A DNA stretch of 64,000 nucleotides from Anisakis pegreffii (Eukaryota > Nematoda > Chromadorea > Rhabditida > Anisakidae): positions 1-64,000 of the forward strand of contig JAPYMA010002258.1 in the NCBI GenBank assembly GCA_035041965.1, in the 5' to 3' direction. The position numbers and the translations under genes are program-made. The notes beneath the pieces are model-generated. The model did not search any database. It was not told the DNA's origin and was given only the letters and a program-made list of their open reading frames with translations. Below are positions 12,398 through 43,747 of this stretch, one piece after another (within the stretch, counting starts at the first letter, position 1; every line of letters starts with the position of its first letter).

Positions 12398-14880
12398 ATG
12401 TGGTTGTCCTTTGCATTGGAAGTACTCCTAACAGTAACGTACGCAGTAAACTGTAATATGCAAGTGCTCAGTTCATCAAATATACCTTCACAACCAATTT
12501 TTTTCGGACCTGAGGTTGTTGTGAACATCACGTGTCTCAATGGAGGTTCTATTATCGATGTGAGTGACAACAGTTCATCATTTGGTCACAATTCAGTTGC
12601 CAACGACCTTTTAATATTTCATGAATGAAACATACAAATTGACCATCTCATCGTTTCCAACTCTGTTGTTAAATTTATCAATATAATTTGATTCAAGAAT
12701 GAAATTGACTTCTAAATCATGGAAACAAGTGAAAGAATTGTATTTGAGGAGTGTTTGGAAATCCTGAACAAAGAAGTTTTCAGGGTAAATGCCATTGTCA
12801 ACCACGTTTTGAGGGTACTCAATGCGAATTGGAACCATGTTTGAATGGTGGAATGAGGTCAAAATCGCCGTCAGCAAATGGCAGATGTCATTGCCCATAC
12901 GGTCTCACAGGTACGATATGCACTTGAGCGTAAGAGATTGAAAACTCACTCTATATTAAGAATATATCGAAATTATAATGAAGGACCATTTCATATTTTG
13001 AACATTCGTGAATTTTGATGCAAACAAACGATGTTATATATCAAAATTTTCGCAAGCCGGTACAGCAGTATAGTTTGATTCATGAATGATTCTTTCGTCG
13101 ATTAATTCGCCTAGAGAATAACCAAGTAAACTGTTAAGGTGACAGATGCGAACGAGTGACGCATTGCGTTGAGGGCAAGGGTAAATTGGTTGATGGTAAA
13201 TGCAAATGCAGTGATCGTTGGTCTGGGCTTTTTTGCCAGCTGCGAACCTGTTACAACGGCGTTTCGGTTGGCAGTGATGTGAGTCTTAAGCGTGCACAAA
13301 AATATCCGGGGAATTTTTTGTCTTTGCGAGCACTTCAATTGCCATAAATGTTTCTTTTCGCTGCAAGCACATAATTTAGTGATGATCAATCGGAAGAATA
13401 ATATCTTGAATGTTAAGAATCTTTTGAATAAAAGCATTGTGACTGAAAGATGTGTGATTCTAATGAAACTGAAGCGTAACAATGACAGTTAAATGCTTTT
13501 AAAGTACAGAATGTTCATTATATTGGAATTTAAAATTGTTTCGTCTTTTAGGCAGGGACGTTCTGTTTATGCGATATTGGCTATAAGGGACCATTTTGTG
13601 ACATACCGATCGTTTGCATTCATGGTGCTATTTCATCCGAGAACGTTTGTGTTTGTGAGCCGAATTGGGTCGGTGAAAGTTGTGATCGATGCGCAATCGG
13701 TTAGCACTCATTATTCACTCATTTCTACTGCATTTTCATTCCAGTGACTCAATGATTTGCATTACAGAATAACGTCAAAACAAACGCATCATATCTGCAA
13801 TATTTTCAAATTTACAGTACGTTTGAACCATATCCAGTAACTGATTGGTTAAGCGATCACTTCAAAATGTCGAACGTAGTACGGGCTATCATGAAATATT
13901 TAAGAATGTGTAAAATGCGGAATCTCAATGAGTGTAAGCAAAATTAACAAAAGAAAGTAGCCGTTTGAAATTGCTGCAGGCAAACGAAATTGAATGAACT
14001 TCAAAAAAATGACGAAAAATAAACGATCTAATTCAAACTTATTTATCAGCAAAGTGTGTCGCAAAATCGTTATCGTTTTTTATGATTACCACAATTTATG
14101 ACGAATTTTCAATCTCCAGAAAAAATGAGCCACAAGCATCAAATATCGACGAAGATAACGACTCAAATGATAATTGCGGTTCTTCCTGTGTCTCAAAAAT
14201 TGAAATTCGTTTTCACTAGCAACTATTTGAACTGTTAATGCCTCACACTTACAAGTTAACATTCATAATCAGTGAATGGAGCGTCGTCCTCATTTCATCC
14301 ATCCGAGATCAGTACACGATATTTTTGAGTCGTAATGAATTGTTGGTAGTGTTCGAAAGCCAGTAGAACGCAATTAGCGTCAGGAAATCAAGCAACATTA
14401 GTTACTAATTGTGTTGGAGTATTGATGAGCATAGATGTAAAAACAAATGAAAATGGTGATAAGGTTCACCTTTGAGATAATGCATCCAAAATTAAGATGA
14501 GTAAAAATTTTGTGGTTGTTAGAATCCCACGAAGAGATTTCAAAAATATCCCATGAGAGAAGTTCAAAATGTAAGTCAAATGAAATGCTCCCAATTAATA
14601 CCGTCATTTCAGTGCCGTGGCACTGATAGACTCTCGTTATAATGAAGTAATTCATTCAGATCATCGTTTGGAGAATAACGAATGCCATTTGATCGTAAAT
14701 GATGAAGAGGCGTTGATGGTTATCAAGAATCCAGATGGGCATGAGTACTGGACAATAGTTGTGATAGGTGGATGCGTCGCATTTATCGTAGTATTGATAG
14801 CAATAAGCAGTGTTGTTGTTATTAAAAGATACCATTCAAAGGCATCTCGAGTTGGCTTGACTGCCGCTACGGATGTTTGA
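12398..14880 (+). CDS. EGF-repeat type I membrane protein
   Basis: Predicted single-pass cell-surface protein of about 275 residues. Exons: 12398-12559, 12784-12910, 13139-13278, 13552-13699, 14630-14880. The first four are phase-matched with good GTGAGT/GTACG-type donors and TTTTCAG/TTTTAG/TTAAG acceptors. A signal peptide occupies roughly residues 1-19 (MWLSFALEVLLTVTYAV). About five compact EGF-like modules follow. Examples are CLNGG...GKCHCQPRFEGTQC across exons 1-2, GKCKCSDRWSGLFC, FCLCDIGYKGPFC and VCVCEPNWVGESC, each with the C-x-C...G-x-x-C core. One hydrophobic helix lies at about residues 234-257, followed by a short basic tail beginning KRYHSK. The last exon is the weak point: the phase-matching acceptor (TGATAG before 14630) is poor, while a strong TTTCAG sits 17 bases upstream in another phase. 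Ligand and family are not identified; an adhesion or signalling role is inference from the domains. Confidence 0.75.
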
Positions 14881-17800
14881 ACTCAATTGATCTATGCATT
14901 TCATTTGATTCAGAATCATTTCATGTGCCGTTCATTTTGATATTATAAGAGTTGTACCAAAATAATTCAGTATGTGATTTAAGGTTTAAAATTTCTCTTT
15001 CGCTGATTGATAATTTCAGTGGAAGTACTTCCAAATGAATCCTCATTTTTAGCTGTCATTTCGGAGTTTTGGATGAATTCCCTTTTCTCAGCTGTAAGGC
15101 TTTTTACATACTCAATTTTTATTAACGATCTTGTTTACTCACATTCCAATAGACATGGTCGTTCCCTTTCTAAGTTTTCTACCATTTCACACCGCTATTT
15201 TCAAGCCCCAACCAGGCCATGCAGAATAACCAATCACCACATTTCTGCTTTTTCATTCATGTTTAACAATGACTCATTTCGACAAATTTTTCATCATTGA
15301 GGGATACGAAATTCTGCAACATAAAAAGATTCCAGTCGAGATTGAAACTGTAATTGTTGTTTTTGCTGGCAGTAAAATATATCGCAGTTTTCTTCGTCAT
15401 CTTCAAACTCAGGTTTTTAGACACAGTACTCAAACATCCTTTTCGTATGAGTTTATCTGCTTTTCGTATAGAATTTTCGTGTTATGTATTCATGAAGGAA
15501 GACATACGGTTCAACTCAACTTCAGTTCAGAGTTTGAATTTGAACTGCGGTTGAAAGAGTTTATTGCTTGTGCTGATTAATTCGAAGACGCTCATTACTG
15601 TCATCTCCAGCGCTGTTATGTCTCATTTCTTCATGCAAGCAATTTCATCGTTCTTGCGCGCAAATGAGTGAGAGAAGTTTTGTTTCGTGCAGTTTTTTCG
15701 TGGTAATCAATTATTCATTTTGTATATAAATATGTCTGTGACCGAGTCAGTTCATTATCACATTAGAATTTATATATTATGTTTGACCTGAAGAGGTAGG
15801 GCTGTCAGGGTGTTGTTATGATCAATTATTGTTTCTAATAAAATTAGTCCGATTCTCTTTAAATGGACTGATAGCAGCAGATATTACGTGAAATAGTGTG
15901 GAAATCGCGACTGCAGTTTAACTTATTACCCATATCATTTCTTGATTCAGTTCGAAAACTTTTGGGTTTGTTGGACTTTTTTTGTGACATATTTCGGTTG
16001 TTTTCTATAATTAATGTATTCTCGTGAATATGCCTCAAGTGTTGTCGTCTGATTACATGATGCGCTCGCGTAAAGTATTTCGTTCAAAAATCAGCTTGTC
16101 ACAACGACGCTTTACGAATTGTGGTAACAATGTTCAGCCTATCTGCTAACTTCTTCAATCTATCAACAACCAACAATGAACAACCATTCATTCAGTTCCA
16201 AATCAAATTAGATCTATTATTCAGTTTTGGTCATTTTCAATGCCTTCAACAATCCCATCCCATTCAACGCTGTTTTGAAACTGCAACGTCGCGTTAATTT
16301 CAATAGTTTCTGCCAAAATTCGGCTTTTTTCAACTGCCTTCAAAACGCTACTTTATGAGTAGCGTTTAGAAATTGTGGACCAAATCAAAGAGCCGAAAAA
16401 AAGTTTTCGCTATTATTTAATAATCTATAATTAATAACAGAATGACGAATCAGGGAGTCATTCAGGAACATCATGATCCCGTAGTTGGGTAATCTAGTAA
16501 ACAATTGTCGTTGATGAACATTTTTTCTCTGAAAAACTACTTGCTGCAAACGTTCAAAGGAGAATAAATGAAATATAATAAACGACGCGAAATTCACTTT
16601 CAGAGGTGCATAACTTTGTGGAATTTATAATGAGTATGTTTCAATATTGAATATGTTTCTGAATTAATTAATACTGTGCATCTGCGACTATTTTTTTTGT
16701 TGATGTGACCACTCTCATGTTCAATGTTATCGATGAATGTTTGTTAATGTTCAGTTCTGATTATGCGTCTATTTTTTCAATTTGTTTATATATTTGTTTT
16801 GATGTGGATAAATTTCGTTCTCTTCAAATTTTGTTATTGTTACATTGAATTCGCATTCGAGGTTCTTGATATGGCCCAAATTCCATTAGATTTAAGTGAT
16901 GGCGTTGGTTTGCGTGGTTATAAATGCATATCTGAACGTTTGATCAATTTCAACCATAGTTGAACATATGGACAAGCTTTCTGAGAAGTTTTTATCGTTA
17001 GAGCTGATTTTGATTTACTGCAAAACAATGTGACGAATGTGGATATCATTCATTTTGGAAAATGATGAAAATGGTTCAATGTTATTTGTAGAATATAAAT
17101 TTCATGAAGTACATCACACTAATTATAAAATAACATCAATAATGTTTCTTAAAGAAACCGATACCAATGATTAGCAATATGAAAACATATCATAGTAATA
17201 ATTGCAACAATAACAGTAATCCTCTTCATACTAATAATACGCCGTATGTTTCTTCAATTCATTATTAAAAAGGCAGCATATGCGGTGGTGCTGATGTGCG
17301 TATGCTTCTAATCTTATTAATTACATATTGCACTACTTCGCATCTCTTAAATTAATACTATTGTTCTTGGTGAATGAGCATACGAACTTATGTATCATAA
17401 TAATCACAATAATGCTCTAAAATGGCATCTTATTGGCTGCTCTTTACTAGAAGGGATGAAAAAACATGAGGGGAAAACATTATGAATAAGACATGCTATC
17501 ATCTGAATGGGTCTGTTGATTTAATCAGATAGGGTGTTGGATTGTGCCTTTAAAATAGAATAAATCAAGAAATAGAACAACCGATAAAGAACGATTCCCT
17601 ATCTATGTACAACATGACATGTCAGCAAAAGTGATCAGTTATCTTGTGAGAATGTGAAATGATAACTGTGAAATGACGTTTCGAAGGTTTTCCATGTAAT
17701 TGATGCTGCGCATATGGCAATTCCTAAACGAACCTAGGAGCTGACTGGTTATCATTTAACAACTTCATCAATGCAGTTTCGTCGTGTTGATCAAACTGCT

Positions 17801-17920
17801 TATAAGCAATAACGATTATTCTGTTATATTCTAAATGATTGCTCCATGGAAACAATTAATCGGATCACATATTGAAAAGATTTCACAATTTTCTCATGTC
17901 CCACAAAACTGTGACCGGAC
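14881..17920. other. Intergenic; probable 3' UTR then unassigned DNA
   Basis: The first part after the stop codon is probably 3' UTR. An AATAAA at 15837-15842 is a possible polyadenylation signal. Overlapping open frames at 15007-15580 are T-rich and match no domain. A small perfect hairpin (10-bp stem, 5-base loop) lies at 16343-16367. Nothing else was recognised. Confidence 0.4.
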
Positions 17921-18079
17921 AATCCGCCTAAAGACGTTTTGCCTAAGGACAGTTTGCCTAAAGACACATTGCTTAACGGACAGTTCGCCTAACAGACAGT
18001 TTGCCTAAGAGACAGTTTTTCAATGGATATTTTGCTTAATAGGCAAACTGTCCTTATGCAAAACGTCTTTAGGCAGATT
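17921..18079. mobile_element. Foldback/MITE-like element with 40-bp inverted ends
   Basis: Arms 17921-17960 and 18040-18079 are reverse complements at 38 of 40 positions, so the ~159-bp unit can fold into a long hairpin. The arms and the region between them also contain a degenerate tandem array of a 15-17-base unit built on GCCTAAGGACAGTTT: copies start near 17926, 17941, 17955, 17971, 17987 and 18003. No target duplication is obvious. The structure is seen directly; calling it a mobile element is inference from the TIR-like ends and the lack of coding capacity. Confidence 0.7.
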
Positions 18080-18329
18080 CCTCGGGTACCCTACGAAATC
18101 CATTCAAAACTACATTATTTTAAGAAAATGAACATTGCAGTATTTCAACTGATCATATGCACGCAAATAAGAAGAGGTAACCTCGCTTGACATATTCAGA
18201 GAAGAAGACACCTATCGATGTGGCAAGAGATGGATGTATCGATGTGGAGGATGCATAATGTCCTCCACTGTATTTTTACCGAGAATCAGTGCTTTAACAC
18301 GTCTTGGACACTCAGAACCGACTCGGTCA

Positions 18330-18578
18330 CGCAGATACACCTCACGTTATGAATACCGTGCATAAACGATTTTGCATTTCCAAGGAAGAGCCTCAATCCA
18401 ACAGATCTTTCGAGGACATTGTATGAAATGCAAACGTTGGAATGTGAAACCCTTCAAGCTACCGTCCTTCCCAAAATCACCAGCCGAACGTAGGATTCGC
18501 GATACCAAGAATGCTCGCAGCTCCTGGGAATGCAAGAAAGTATTCCAGAGGGCGTTCAGCAATGGACATGTGTTGTGA
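18330..18578 (+). pseudogene. BEL/Pao retrotransposon polyprotein relic (integrase zinc-binding region)
   Basis: The frame 18372-18578 contains GRASIQQIF, then C-x2-C-x-RW, then KPFKLPSFPKSP. This matches the order conserved in BEL/Pao-type polyproteins just before the integrase core: a Zn-binding C-x2-C, then N/K-PF-x-x-P-x-x-P. The frame has a stop immediately upstream and breaks off at the 5' edge of the LTR element beginning at 18571. No protease, reverse transcriptase or integrase catalytic core is visible, so this is a dead fragment of about 70 codons. Family assignment rests on the motif only. Confidence 0.65.
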
Positions 18579-18789
18579 TATGATCTAACGATCAAGTATC
18601 ATTGGGTGATATGATTTGTGATATTCACTGTAATTGATCTAAATGTTTGATCGGTATTTAAGCAGCAACTGTATATAAGCAGAGCGTTTTGTATTAGAAG
18701 TCATTCCGTGTTATTCCTCATGGTATCGTGGTTCGTCTGCTAACTGGTTTTAATAACTACAATATTAATAAATTGTGGACCCTACAACA
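18571..18789 (+). repeat. Left LTR
   Basis: A 219-bp terminal repeat that begins TGTTG and ends AACA. It is preceded by ACATG and followed by the candidate primer-binding site at about 18792. Confidence 0.7.
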
Positions 18790-19189
18790 ACTGGCGATCA
18801 GTATTCGACATTTCGCGTGGATCGTACCGTGAATCGTGCCTGTGGAGGCAAGCGATAGCAATTAAGCAATGTACAACGGAGCCGTTCAGACTTCACAGAT
18901 TAATGAAAAACATGTGCGTTTGAATATCGGTCCTTTGGGAAGGAGCACTGATAAAGAGAGAGAAAGTGAGTACTTGGGGAGGTACTGCACCAGAGGTGGA
19001 GAAAGTGTTCTTGTGAAGGCACTATTTGGAAATATACAGAATCAGTGTGAAGAAAAGCGGGCCCAGACGCCATTTTCTAAAAAGTTGAAAGGTTGCAAGA
19101 GGTTGCACCTGAAAGAGAATAAAATCCTCGAGTGAATGTCTAGGGAGGATAAAGTCGAAATGAACTTGGCTTGGATGTATGGTCGATAT

Positions 19190-19334
19190 ATGTTTGATCG
19201 ATATATAAACAGCAACTGTACGTAAGCAGAACATTTTGTATTAGAAGTCATTCCGTGTCATTCTTCATTGTATCGTGGCTCGTCTATTGATTGGTTTTAA
19301 GTAAATGACTAATTCAATTGTGGACCCAACAACA
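19190..19334 (+). repeat. Right LTR (clearly homologous part)
   Basis: This aligns with 18642-18789 over its length, with scattered substitutions and small indels, and is followed by the ACATG duplication. The true start may lie 20-50 bases upstream. Confidence 0.65.
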
Positions 19335-19339
19335 ACATG

Positions 19340-20645
19340 TTTTCAAGAATTTATAAAAAAGTACTAAATATTTTCTCATTTTGCATTGTGTCCCGTGGCG
19401 ATTAATATACGAATTTTGGTACGTTTTCGATATAATAGGTTTTATTACGATGATTGGCGTTTATCAGTACTAACTTTATTACTATGCCTATGACTGTAAA
19501 GCATTAATTATACAAGACTGAAGTAGCGCGATAAAGAGTTTGAAATAATTATTCAAGAAATCGTTACAATGTGTTATTATAAGCACATTGTGCTGAATCG
19601 TTTGTTCTGCTGATTTGTGCGCATATGTAATTTCATCAAAAGTTTGTTCCATAGAAATCAGCACTTCAAGTGATCATAAAATCAATGAAAGGACAAGTTA
19701 TTGCAGTGAATTACAAATGAAATGCTTTTGACTTCCGTAACAAGAAATGTATGATTGATTTCATTTCCTACCGAATGATTGAGGATGATAGATGTTTGTG
19801 GGACATATTAGAGCATCGGAGGAGATTACCCTTTAATTGATGGACTGTCATGTCACAGTGGTTTACTAAGTACAGACGTTGAAAGGACCAACCCAAAAAA
19901 CGATACAGAAAACTTGTTTATGGAACAATGTCTTGTCTAACAGTCACGCGAGGACCAGTAAAGAGTTTTACAGATGTTACAGTGATTACAGACATTATTG
20001 ACATTTCAGCAATATGCTCTACAGATCACTGAACAAATATGAAACGATAACCTTTGAGTTTCAGATGCGTATTGGCTGAAGACAAAAGTTTAGGAGAGAT
20101 AACACTTAGTCTAATTCGTTTACTTAGCAGAATGTTCAATCATTGCGAAGCTGTGATCATTGGATGCATGCAGATGAGACTTTTATTATGGTATTGTAAC
20201 AGTGAACGCAAAGAGATATACGAAGCTAACAAGAGCAATGTTCAGATCTGGCAAATCAATAAGTAGTCACCATTCTATCTGCTATTACCGTAGTTATCCA
20301 CACTGCTCTCAAATAAAGCTGAATGAATTCAGTAGGACTTGCAAGGTGAGTGGGTTGCATGCTTACAAAGAAAACCCTCGAATATTGTTGGAAAGAAATG
20401 ATTTGACTTTATCCACAACATTCAGCTGGTTTCACTGTAAACGAATCATTTGGGCACTGTTGAAAGTGAACATCCAGAAGATTTTCCATTCATCTGTATG
20501 CTAGTGATGGTATCCAAACGAAGTAAGAGCTGGTTCGGTAAAATGGAATAACGATATTGTCGAATTGGAATGACTCGATTAGCGTGTCGCTGATGATCCG
20601 TTATCAGATTGTCAAAATGCAGATGCGTTGGGTAGAGACCTACTA
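19340..20645. other. Intergenic, nothing recognised
   Basis: AT-rich sequence. Short plus-strand open frames at 20054-20504 show no domain. Confidence 0.45.
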
Positions 20646-20958
20646 CAGCACGGTTTCTCAACCGAGGCTGCTCGCACCTCTGAGGGATGCGAAACGGTAT
20701 TCCAGGAGGCGCGAGGTAAGGTTTTGATTTTGTACACTAAAGTAGGTGAGGACGAAGTTCAACGCATACATGTGTGTAAAGCAGGCGAGCATGGACTTTA
20801 AAGTTTTTGTTTTTGATAAGGCTAGATAGAACGTACTCTAATGGTATACACTTAGACACTAACTGAAGGGTGCAGAACATCTAAATTATTGTTGTAGGGG
20901 GTGCGAGGACATCTCAAAATTTTTTAAAAGGTGTGGGGTAAAAGGTTGAGAACCACTG
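20646..20958. mobile_element. hAT-like non-autonomous element (MITE)
   Basis: The right end, read outward, begins CAGTGGTTCTCAACC. The left end begins CAGCACGGTTTCTCAACC. These resemble the terminal inverted repeats of Charlie-group hAT transposons (CAGTGGTTCTCAA). Just inside the ends are GGGGGTGCGAGGACATCTC and GGCGCGAGG blocks, also reminiscent of that group. The 313-bp interior has no coding frame. The 8-bp flanks (ACCTACTA and TTCAAAGC) do not match, so the target duplication has decayed or the left boundary is shifted. Confidence 0.6.
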
Positions 20959-22250
20959 TTCAAAGCGAATTTCATGGATCATGCAGGCCAAAGCTTAAGC
21001 GAAATTGAACAATTAATATGATTCACCGACAGTCATTCATATGAATAATTTGAATATTCAATGAACAAAATTTTTAACCATTATAATCATTATTCTTTTA
21101 CACGCATTGATTGGTATGAGTGGTCGTTGAGAAAGAAGGCTGTCATGAATTTCGCAATTTACATTTTAAGATTATTTTAAAGTCGTTTCGCTGTGCTTTA
21201 AATTTTTCTCGTTGTCAGGACTTCAAAAAAAACTTTTTTGTGGCATGAGAAATCATTACTGTGAAAACAACGAATAGGTGAATGGAATTTGATGTGAATT
21301 TTAATTTCGAAAAGAGTGAATGCTCCTTGGAAAACTAGATATTTCATCGAATGTGCTGTGTCAAATTTCTACTTTTTCATGTCCCTCTTCCTCGTTCCCA
21401 CATTACTGACAGTCGATGATTCAAACTCGAAACGAGTCGTGATTCACCGATGACGCCTATCGATCGCTACGAACATATTTACGCTTGCACACAACCAATA
21501 AGCTTCAAATGCAAAACTTGTCAACAGCGCTTGTGTGTGGTAGTATGTTGACGTGAGTCAAAGACTGACTGTTTAGAGATAAGCTATGCTAACAGCACGG
21601 TATAACACTGGCAGTGCTGAAGAGAATCAGTGTTAGACTCGAATTTGGACAGTGTCGAATCATTCGGGTGTGGGGAACGAGAGCTTTGCGGATATATATA
21701 CATTGGCTGTGCCGAATAGACAGTAAAGAATTCGTAGAGCATGCTGGCGATTGAAAGTGTTAGGCATTTGGTCGGTGAGACTCGCTCTAATTTGAGGAAA
21801 CCAATGGATGTAAATGTGAATTAGTGGGAGGAAACGAGAGAGAGAGGAATGGAAGAATAGATGGTTGAGAGTGGAGTGATATTGTTGTAGAGGATGGGAT
21901 GTGTTTGCAGAAAGTGTGTAAATCGATAAGCGTTAGTTGTGTAGGGATGGATGTGTTTATGTGATAGTGGAGACGGGTATATAGCTGTGTGCTGGAATAT
22001 AGTAATGCAACACTATAGATGCAAACACGGTGCAATTGCATTGAATATTGTTGTTGGTTTCAGTCGATTTTCTGTTATGTCGTTTGCTCTTGTGCTGACG
22101 ACGATTCGCTCTATGCGAGTTTTGCACTTTTTTGAATAGTCAGTACGGTGGCGTGTGTCATCATCATGGAATATTTCAAATTTATAGTCTGTCGTTAGAA
22201 TCGGCCCTTCGAAATAACACTCAACATAACCGTAACAGCAAGAACGCTAA
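20959..22250. other. Upstream region of alpha-spectrin
   Basis: No gene recognised. A TATA-like run (GATATATATACATT) at about 21690 and a purine-rich tract at about 21825-21860 are visible. Neither can be called a promoter with confidence. Confidence 0.35.
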
Positions 22251-22257
22251 TTTTCAG
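22251..22257 (+). promoter_or_regulatory. Candidate trans-splice acceptor for alpha-spectrin
   Basis: TTTTCAG ends 26 bases before the ATG at 22284, with no coding exon upstream. It is a canonical worm acceptor and is either a spliced-leader addition site or the end of a 5' UTR intron. Confidence 0.55.
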
Positions 22258-22283
22258 TACTCGACGCGCATTGAAGTAAGCAA

Positions 22284-41590
<19,307 letters not shown>

Positions 41591-43337
41591 ACCTATTCTC
41601 TGATCCAATTGATATTCTTCTCTCATTTAGTCAATTGTTCTCTTATTTATCAAATGTCTGTTTATTGCTATCAAATATATTCCAAAATTTTCGTTTGAAC
41701 TCGTTAACTAAGCATTATTCGATTAGACAAAAACACTGACTTCCGTTGCTTAAAGCGTATTGTCAGTGTTCAACATAACGTGACTTAGAGAATGAGAATT
41801 TTGCAATCACAATATCTCGTGGTGACTTCAAAAGTATCCCAACTTCCCGTTTTCAGCAGTATGAGTTTCGTGGCTTCGTAGATAAAACTTTCTGGTGTGC
41901 TAGTAAACTGTTGCGGTTTGATTGTGATTAAGTGCGAGGTTTGATTGTTTCAAATTCGCGCTGAGCTTTTAGCAGTTCTTGTTCTTTGTTAATCGAATTT
42001 TGTTGTGTTAGCCTTCAGTATCTATTTCGTTTAAACACATTCTGATTTATTAGAGTAATAACATTGTTTGATGATAACAATTTATTCCCTTTTCCGTTTA
42101 ATGTAAACGGCTCTCATCTTCAATGCTGTTAATAATAATGATTTCGGTAATAAACGTTTTGTATTCAGTAATAAACTTTTTGTATACATATATATCTGTT
42201 CCTTGATTGCGTAGAATAGTTACAGTTAAACGAGTAGAGGAATGATGAAAAACGTTATCGGATTGGAAAGTAACAAAAGAGCGGAAATAGTAGTAGTGTT
42301 AATAGTAAGAGGGCAACTCGTTTCCAATCCACAAATTGCAGTCACTTTACAATGGAAATGTGCCACTGTTGTCTACTCGGATTGAAAGTTTGGTGGTAAG
42401 CAGTCGAAGTTCAGTCGCAGATTTCGACCACATTTTCAATTTGAACAATTTTTGAGAGTTTGAGTGATTACCAAAGTTCGGCGATTTTCGAAATTATTCG
42501 ATCGGATTCCGATCCAACACAAATTTCGTTTGGTTACCATCAATAATTGAAAGCAGGCTGAGCTTTCTTAAATAGATCCATCCGTTTAAATCCGCCGTGC
42601 AGATACATACGTCTGTCTCTTGAGATGTCTTGACTGTTGAAAGTCGCGTCAATTGCAGTTGCTATGTGAAGCTTCTTTATCGGCATGGTAACGACAACGC
42701 GCGTGATCATGTTCGCGCTTAAAGACTGCTCTGATGATCCTCATGCAATGACTTTTTCGAAAGTGTAATGCGCTTTAGTTAACGAGCGACATTTCGAAAT
42801 GGATTGGGGTTGGTAGAACCCGGCAATAAGTTTCAAGCAGTTTTGGGGAGAGTGTAGCGATCGTTTGCTTGAACAGATACGGTCGTCAGAAAATTTTATT
42901 GATATTCACATTTGATGAGCACATTCGAACGGAAGTTGCGAATAGAACGAATTCGCTGATGAATGTATTTACAGGATGTGTGTTTGTGCATTGAGAAACA
43001 GTAACGAACAATAAATGAATATGAATAATTCAAATTGAAATTATTTATGAGGAAAACGGTCATTTGAATCGAAGTGAAACAATAATAAATTACAATGAAT
43101 TATAAGCAAAAAATATTTTGAGAACATTCTTTGGTTTTCATTCTCAAATAATTATCACTCGAAGAACTTTTGTAAACGATCTCCGCATTAGTTACATGGC
43201 ATATCAGTCATCTCATATACATCATATATAGTGTATGGTATGAAACCATGCTATTCCAAATTTGTGACCAATGTGAATTGGTAAGGCAACCGTCGGAAAA
43301 TGTAACGATATTAAGGCATGGTAGTTGCATCAGCAGT
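41591..43337. other. Tail-to-tail intergenic region
   Basis: The spectrin and EB-module genes converge here. AATAAA at 42149-42154 and at 42170-42175 are possible polyadenylation signals for spectrin. TTTATT at 42895-42900 is a possible signal for the minus-strand gene, about 440 bases past its stop. No further gene was recognised. Confidence 0.5.
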
Positions 43338-43747
43338 TTACCACGATTTGCAGCAGTTATACAGACCAGACGCATAACCAGTAACATAGCAATAGGTACC
43401 AGGTGGGCATCTCGGTTTCATACCATTACACATCATCAATTTACCAGTCTGTCGATCCTGAACAGGTTCGTTACCAATTGGACAAACACCATGACTTCTG
43501 TTTTGATGTTGTAACAGCCTGGCTCTATTGCCTAGCATAAGTGACGGTGATTGGGTTGTGGTGCGGGGAATAGCCGTATATCGAGGGAATTTGATCGGTG
43601 GTCCAGTGATGCGTGGACGAGGGTATGGATATGACTGGGCAGATACGGTTGATGGTGTTTGATGGGTGATCGTTGGACTGTTGGTCGTAGATGGTAGTAG
43701 CATTGGTTGCTGAGCTGATGAGGTTGAGTTCATCGTGAGTACCATAT
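43338..43747 (-). other. EB gene exon 19: lustrin-type cysteine domain
   Basis: The final exon starts with a Thr/Pro-rich linker ([19 protein letters not shown]). It ends with a block running from VCPIGNEP through MMCNG and RCPPGTYC to YNCCKSW and TAA at 43340-43338. The C...C...CPxGxxC...CC pattern is that of the lustrin cysteine-rich domain found in many nematode secreted proteins. Confidence 0.8.

Larger units (their letters stand above)
18571..19334 (+). mobile_element. LTR mini-element (TRIM-like)
   Basis: Two related direct repeats bound the element. The left LTR is 18571-18789 (starts TGTTGTGATATG, ends TACAACA). The right LTR is clearly homologous from about 19190 to 19334 and ends CAACAACA. 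Shared blocks include TTTTGTATTAGAAGTCATTC, GTATCGTGG and AATTGTGGACCC. The element is flanked by a perfect 5-bp duplication, ACATG, at 18566-18570 and 19335-19339. Two bases after the left LTR lies TGGCGATCAG, a plausible primer-binding site. Purine-rich stretches such as AGGGAGGATAAAG precede the right LTR. The ~350-bp interior encodes at most an 88-residue unrecognised frame (18869-19135), so it cannot move on its own. The start of the right LTR is uncertain because the 5' parts of the LTRs have diverged. Confidence 0.75.

Noticed and set aside
13760..14200. Possible extra exon between EGF exon 4 and the transmembrane exon (for example after CTCCAG at about 14119)
   Set aside because: Candidate frames run into stops or need weak donors. 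None gives cysteine-containing EGF-like sequence in the required phase.
15007..15580. Three overlapping plus-strand open frames after the EGF gene
   Set aside because: T-rich, no domain, and better explained as 3' UTR or intergenic sequence.
16343..16367. Hairpin with a 10-bp stem (AAACGCTACT) and a 5-base loop
   Set aside because: Short perfect hairpins of this size are expected by chance in 64 kb, and no flanking feature gives it meaning.
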